This document shows, in pieces, positions 59,760 through 64,000 of a DNA stretch of 64,000 bases. Source of the stretch: Leeuwenhoekiella sp044542075 (GTDB taxonomy: Bacteria; Bacteroidota; Bacteroidia; Flavobacteriales; Flavobacteriaceae); NCBI RefSeq assembly GCF_044542075.1, contig NZ_JBITTU010000011.1, positions 26,514-90,513 on the forward strand, read 5' to 3'. A program made the position numbers and the translations under genes. Positions within the stretch are counted from its first letter, which is position 1. Every line of letters starts with the position of its first letter. Below the pieces are notes generated by a model. The model did no database searches, was not told where the DNA came from, and was given only the letters and a program-made list of their open reading frames with translations.

Positions 59760-60701
59760 TTAAAAGAATCGCGGCGTAAGCATTCTGTTGTACTCCTTGA
59801 ATAATTCAAAGCGTATAAAGAGTTCGTAGGTACCGTCATTATATGTTGCGTTACCAAGATCTGTGCTTTCTCTGTCATATGCAAAACCTATAAGCATTCC
59901 ATCAGAAACCTGAAATCCTACAAGACCGCTTAAAGCAGCACTCCATCTGTAAGATGCTCCTAAAGTAAGTTTATCATAGAATAAAAAATTTGCATTTACG
60001 TCAACTGCTAAGGGAGCACCAGCTACCATTTTAACTAATGTCGAAGGTTTAAATTTTACATCTCTACCTATATCAAAAACATAACCTGCTAAGCCATAGT
60101 AATGAATACGTTCTTCAGCTACAAAAGTTTCTGCTCCGCTTGTACCACTTCTTTCAAAATGATCTGTCTGAAGTAAATAAGGTGCAGACAAACCTCCATA
60201 AAACTTAGAATCGTGATAGAATATCCCTACTCCCACATTAGGAGAAAGCTTATTATCTATATTAATCAGAAATGGATCACCAGCATTAAAAGGATTTGTT
60301 CTGCTAAAATCTACATCTAATAAATTTAAAGTTCCTTTGATACCAAAACTGAATTTACCCTCTGCTCCTGTTTCTATAGTATAACTAAAATCTCCACTAA
60401 AATTAGTTTCTCTAGCCGGTCCCAGCACATCATTCACTAAGCTAAATCCTACACCTACTTTACCCAATCCTACAGGACTATGTACTGAAAGATTCTGTGT
60501 TCGAGGCGCACCATCAAGGCCTACCCATTGACTACGATGTAACAATACAATACTGGTAACCCCTCGGTTACCTGCGTAAGCAGGATTTATTACCAAGGGA
60601 TTATACATGTATTGTGTATACTGGGGATCTTGCTGACCGTAACTAGATCCTGCAAAAAGCAAAACAACTAGTACAATTAACTTACCTAAGTTTTTATTCA
60701 T
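59760..60701 (-). CDS. PorP/SprF family type IX secretion membrane protein
   Basis: 313 residues from ATG 60701 (two Met codons upstream, the outermost at 60731, give a longer and less signal-like N-terminus). Signal peptide to SSYGQ, then QQDPQYTQYMYNPLVINPAY, the hallmark start of PorP/SprF proteins (MYNPLxINPAYAG), and a beta barrel ending in a strong strand (NGTYELFIRFELF within GTYELFIRFELFKEYNR). SprF-type proteins are needed to secrete the adjacent SprB-like adhesin, exactly the arrangement here. Confidence 0.95.
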   Translation of the reverse strand: MNKNLGKLIVLVVLLFAGSSYGQQDPQYTQYMYNPLVINPAYAGNRGVTSIVLLHRSQWVGLDGAPRTQNLSVHSPVGLGKVGVGFSLVNDVLGPARETNFSGDFSYTIETGAEGKFSFGIKGTLNLLDVDFSRTNPFNAGDPFLINIDNKLSPNVGVGIFYHDSKFYGGLSAPYLLQTDHFERSGTSGAETFVAEERIHYYGLAGYVFDIGRDVKFKPSTLVKMVAGAPLAVDVNANFLFYDKLTLGASYRWSAALSGLVGFQVSDGMLIGFAYDRESTDLGNATYNDGTYELFIRFELFKEYNRMLTPRFF

Positions 60702-60745
60702 CGTCATAAGCTTGTTACTATAATTACTCATTGAGTGATGCTTTA

Positions 60746-63700
60746 TTAATTAATGTATAAGAATGAAGCCAACTTACGTATTTCTCCACTATCTCGTTCG
60801 TAAGTAATGATGTAATAGTAAGTACCTGTAGGTAAACGCTCACCTCTTCTTACGGTTGCACGACCATCAGAGAATCCTCTAAATGCATTATCTGAATTAG
60901 GATCGTATGCCTTAGTACTGAACACTTCTACACCCCAACGGTTAAATATTTGAACCGTATTATTAGGGAAATCAGTTATGTTCTGTATCATAAATACATC
61001 ATTTAAACCATCACCGTTAGGAGTCATAACATTGTATACAATGATATCCTCTCTATCTAAAACACCATCTAATCTTGTAAATGTAGGATCATTCGTTGGA
61101 TCACCATCTTCATTATCTGGATTATCAACTGTTTCCACTTCATCATCACCGTTATCTGATAAATCCTCTATAACATTTCCGTTTGTTAATAAACCACTAC
61201 CTATAGCCTGGTTAGTAACACCTGCGTTTTCAATGTCATCCTGAGTAATTACATAGATAGCACTAAAGGTGTCTGTATCTATTGCTCCTGCTGCTAAATC
61301 AATAGGACCTCCTGTTACAGTAACTAGTGGATCATCGATCACTATATCAAATATAGCTGTTTCTCCAGTATTTCTTACCGTAAAGGTATAGGTAATAGTC
61401 TCTCCAGCTTCAGGTAATTGATCACCATCCTCGTCGTTCCAAGTTCCAAATTTATATATACTAAGACCTGTTAAGCCTGGAGTATTTGTAATAGTTGGAT
61501 CATTTGTAGGATCACCATCACCATCATCATCTACAGTTTCATCTCCATTGTCTGATGTATCAGTTACATCCTCATCAAATGGATCTTTACCTGTTGCTAA
61601 AGCAGAGTTGGTTACAAATCCTGCTTCAATATCATTTTGAGTGATTGTATAACTCGCTGTTACAACACCAACATCGCCCGGTGATAAATCTGCCGGATCT
61701 ATAGTTAATCCTGTAATACCTAAGAACGCATCATCGATAACAATACCACTTACAACAGTATTGCCAGTATTAGTAACCGTGAAGGTATAAGTTATTGTCT
61801 CCCCTACTTGTGCAAATGTATCAGCGTTTTCATCATTAAATATTCCTGTTTTCACAAGTTGGATTAAAGGATTCGGTTTCTCTGAGACTAAAATATAAAC
61901 CGTTGCTGTATCAGTTGCTACAGGTGAACCTGCATCAAATATCTGATATGTAAATTGATCATTACCTGCAAAGTCTGTATCTGGTGTATAGATAAAAGTA
62001 CCGTCGGCGTTAATAACTACTGTTCCGTTTGCAGGACCATTAGCAGGTGACAATGCCACATCTACAGATTGTGTTTGTCCCTCTGGATCGGTATCATTAT
62101 CTAAAACATTACCACTTATACTCTCATTCATTTCTCCAAAATAAGCATCATCATTAGCATTTGTAATGTTACCTGCATCAGGTATAACATTAATTATTAC
62201 AATTGCTGAATCACAAGCTTGTGGATTACCGTTGTCACATACTGTATATTCAAAACTATCTTCTCCAACAAAACCAGGTCCTGGAGTGTAAGTATAGCTT
62301 CCATCAGGATTAACTACTACTGTTCCGTTAGCAGGATTTGTATTACTAGTTACAGTAATTGGATCACCATCTGGGTCGAAATCATTACTTAGTACATTAC
62401 CATCAATACTAACTCCTACCTCTGTAGTATTTGTATCAGCATTAGCTACCGGTGGGTCATTCTGAGTTGTTTCAAGAGGAACAACTTGAATATATACCGA
62501 TGCAGTATCACAAGCTTGAGGACTTCCACCGTCACATATTTGATATGTAAATGTATCATCACCTATAAAGTCTGTGTTTGGTGTATAGGTATAGCTTCCG
62601 TCAGGATTAAATACCAAAGTACCGTTTGTAGGCTGTGTTACTACTGTGAAAACTTCTGAACCGGCAGGACCGTCAGGATTCTCATCATTAGTTCCTACGT
62701 TACCACTTACCGGCTGGTTAACAAACGTATCATTGATATCAGTAACTGCTAATATGGTATTACCTCCATTTGGACTAGGATCAATACTGATGTAAACCGT
62801 TGCTGTATCAGTTGCTCCATTAGCATCTGTAATCGTATAGGTAAACTGGTCTGTTCCACTATAGATTCCATTTGGAGTATACGTAAGACTACCATCTGCT
62901 AGTATAACCACAGTTCCATTTGATGGATCTGTATTTGAAGTTACTGTAAAGCTATCTCCTTCAGGATCGCTATCATTAGTGAGTACATTTCCATTTATAG
63001 TTTCACCAATGAAACCAAAATAAGCATCATCGTTAGCTACAGTTATATTATTTGCATTTGCAATTACATCTACAGTTACAATCGCAGTATCACATAATGC
63101 TGGTGTACCACTATCACATACTGTGTATTCAAAACTATCCTCTCCTGTAAAATCTGGGTTTGGAGTATAGGTGAATGTTCCGTCAGGATTAACTACTACT
63201 GTTCCGTTTGTTGGATTTGTATTGCCAGTTACAGTAAGAACATCTCCGTCAGGATCAAAGTCGTTAGTCAATACATTACCATCTACAGGAGTGCCTGCTT
63301 CAGTAATTGCTGTATCATCATTAGCTACAGGTGCTACATTATCTGGAGTCCCTTCAGGGATCACTTGTACAGTTACGTCTGCACTATCACAAGCCTGTGG
63401 AATACCTGCATCACATACCTGGTAAGCGAAAGTATCTTCACCTATAAAGTCTGTGTTTGGTGTATACGTATAGCTTCCGTCAGGATTGAATACTAAAGTA
63501 CCATTTGTAGGCTGCGTTACTACTGTGAATACCTCACTTCCAACAGGACCGTCAGGATTCTCATCATTAGTTCCCACATTGTCACTTACCGGTTGATTCA
63601 CAAACGTATCGTTGATATCGTTGATCGCAAGGATGGTGTTAGCCGCACTAGGATCTACAGTAATGTATACAGTCGCTGTATCTACCGAACCAGCTGTATC

Positions 63701-64000
63701 TACTATGTCGTAAGTAAACTGATCTGAACCACTAAAGCCTGCATTAGGTACATAGCTTAAGCTTCCGTCAGCTGCTAAAGTAACTGTTCCGTTTGCAGCA
63801 TTGGTGTTTCCGGTTACAGCTAATGGAAGGTCTCCTTCTGGATCGCTATCATTAGTAAGGACGTTTCCGGTTATTTCAGCTCCTAAGTATCCGAAGAATG
63901 CATCGTCATTAGCTACTGTAAAGTTTCTAGTATCTGCAATAACTTCGATAGTTACCGTTGCTGTATCACATAATGCTGGTGTACCATTATCACATACTGT
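60746..64000 (-). CDS. giant Ig-like repeat adhesin with type IX sorting domain (3' part)
   Basis: 1084 residues of the C-terminus are in the window; the frame is open to the right edge, so the start is outside. Tandem Ig/cadherin-like modules of about 95 residues (each with NGTVVVNPDGSYTYTP-type strands, then CDNG..QACDSA-type ends) occur in a repeating order A-B-C with a period of 293 residues. Two DUF11/cadherin-like modules follow (GETITYTFTVTNTG near 570; GETITYTFTVRNTG near 710), and the end carries the gliding/type IX type B sorting domain: TPNGDGLNDVFMIQNI, VQIFNRWGVEVFSTKAYD, GTYYYIITYERD. Exported across the outer membrane and probably surface-anchored for adhesion or gliding. Confidence 0.93.
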   Translation of the reverse strand, partial: TVCDNGTPALCDTATVTIEVIADTRNFTVANDDAFFGYLGAEITGNVLTNDSDPEGDLPLAVTGNTNAANGTVTLAADGSLSYVPNAGFSGSDQFTYDIVDTAGSVDTATVYITVDPSAANTILAINDINDTFVNQPVSDNVGTNDENPDGPVGSEVFTVVTQPTNGTLVFNPDGSYTYTPNTDFIGEDTFAYQVCDAGIPQACDSADVTVQVIPEGTPDNVAPVANDDTAITEAGTPVDGNVLTNDFDPDGDVLTVTGNTNPTNGTVVVNPDGTFTYTPNPDFTGEDSFEYTVCDSGTPALCDTAIVTVDVIANANNITVANDDAYFGFIGETINGNVLTNDSDPEGDSFTVTSNTDPSNGTVVILADGSLTYTPNGIYSGTDQFTYTITDANGATDTATVYISIDPSPNGGNTILAVTDINDTFVNQPVSGNVGTNDENPDGPAGSEVFTVVTQPTNGTLVFNPDGSYTYTPNTDFIGDDTFTYQICDGGSPQACDTASVYIQVVPLETTQNDPPVANADTNTTEVGVSIDGNVLSNDFDPDGDPITVTSNTNPANGTVVVNPDGSYTYTPGPGFVGEDSFEYTVCDNGNPQACDSAIVIINVIPDAGNITNANDDAYFGEMNESISGNVLDNDTDPEGQTQSVDVALSPANGPANGTVVINADGTFIYTPDTDFAGNDQFTYQIFDAGSPVATDTATVYILVSEKPNPLIQLVKTGIFNDENADTFAQVGETITYTFTVTNTGNTVVSGIVIDDAFLGITGLTIDPADLSPGDVGVVTASYTITQNDIEAGFVTNSALATGKDPFDEDVTDTSDNGDETVDDDGDGDPTNDPTITNTPGLTGLSIYKFGTWNDEDGDQLPEAGETITYTFTVRNTGETAIFDIVIDDPLVTVTGGPIDLAAGAIDTDTFSAIYVITQDDIENAGVTNQAIGSGLLTNGNVIEDLSDNGDDEVETVDNPDNEDGDPTNDPTFTRLDGVLDREDIIVYNVMTPNGDGLNDVFMIQNITDFPNNTVQIFNRWGVEVFSTKAYDPNSDNAFRGFSDGRATVRRGERLPTGTYYYIITYERDSGEIRKLASFLYIN

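Noticed and set aside
60746..63601. Start codon of the adhesin at 63601
   Set aside because: It is an internal GTG in a repeat; the frame is open to the window edge and the same position in the next cassette is an ordinary valine.
1..64000. tRNA, rRNA or prophage genes
   Set aside because: I looked for T-loop motifs, rRNA-like GC-rich stretches, integrases and phage structural genes and saw none; a tRNAscan run would be decisive.

Overview
The window is a stretch of chromosome from a member of the Bacteroidota, most likely a marine Flavobacteriaceae. The signs are low GC, an UpxY-type antiterminator ahead of a capsule/O-antigen locus, a PorP/SprF-type IX partner next to a giant repeat protein with a type IX sorting domain, DUF4199/DUF2795/DUF4369 proteins, and repeated matches to the Bacteroidota promoter form TTG-N19/20-TAnnTTTG. 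I cannot fix the genus. I saw no rRNA, tRNA, CRISPR array, prophage or transposase.

Region by region. (1) 1-10.7 kb, minus strand: a surface polysaccharide locus, read from an UpxY-like NusG paralogue through a hairpin-rich leader into a Wzi-type outer-membrane protein, UDP-glucose dehydrogenase, the four dTDP-rhamnose genes, and then an AT-rich block of glycosyltransferases and a Wzy-like polymerase running off the left edge. (2) 10.9-14.4 kb: rhodanese and two thioredoxin-fold proteins, divergent from a MarR/nitroreductase/YceI cassette. (3) 14.4-21.5 kb: a complete trpEGDCFBA operon preceded by a clear ribosome-mediated attenuator, with a 15-residue leader peptide holding three consecutive Trp codons, an antiterminator segment and an intrinsic terminator. 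The operon is littered with palindromic repeats at gene ends, between genes and inside trpF. (4) 21.6-22.5 kb: a 42-residue orphan gene and a five-copy tandem array of a 121-bp structured element. A relative of this element also splits trpB from trpA. (5) 22.5-33.9 kb: SulP transporter, PQQ-type dehydrogenase lipoprotein plus TonB-dependent receptor, two paralogous secreted proteins, coaD, ddl, a PASTA protein, a pseudouridine synthase, a cobalamin adenosyltransferase and DUF2795. (6) 34-46.5 kb: secA, HAD phosphatase, TetR plus ABC1-kinase operon, htpG, and an NAD-salvage operon pncB-X-pncA. (7) 46.8-55.3 kb: a SET-domain protein, small membrane proteins, two AraC regulators, S1/P1 nuclease, alpha/beta hydrolase and a DUF4369 lipoprotein. 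(8) 55.3-57.7 kb, minus: manA, bcp, queD, idi. (9) 57.8-64 kb, minus: the 3' part of a giant Ig-like adhesin with a type IX sorting domain, then PorP/SprF and a TPR/propeller/OmpA protein resembling PorE.

How the genes work together: the polysaccharide genes supply dTDP-rhamnose and UDP-glucuronate to assembly enzymes, probably under UpxY processive antitermination. The trp genes form one pathway gated by charged tRNA-Trp. pncA and pncB are consecutive steps of NAD salvage. The adhesin, PorP/SprF and OmpA genes look like a secreted cell-surface filament with its outer-membrane export/anchoring partners.

The least ordinary material is non-coding: the trp attenuator, the repeat-laden trp operon, and the 121-bp tandem array. 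Two base pairs in that element family change in a compensated way between copies, which points to a conserved fold.
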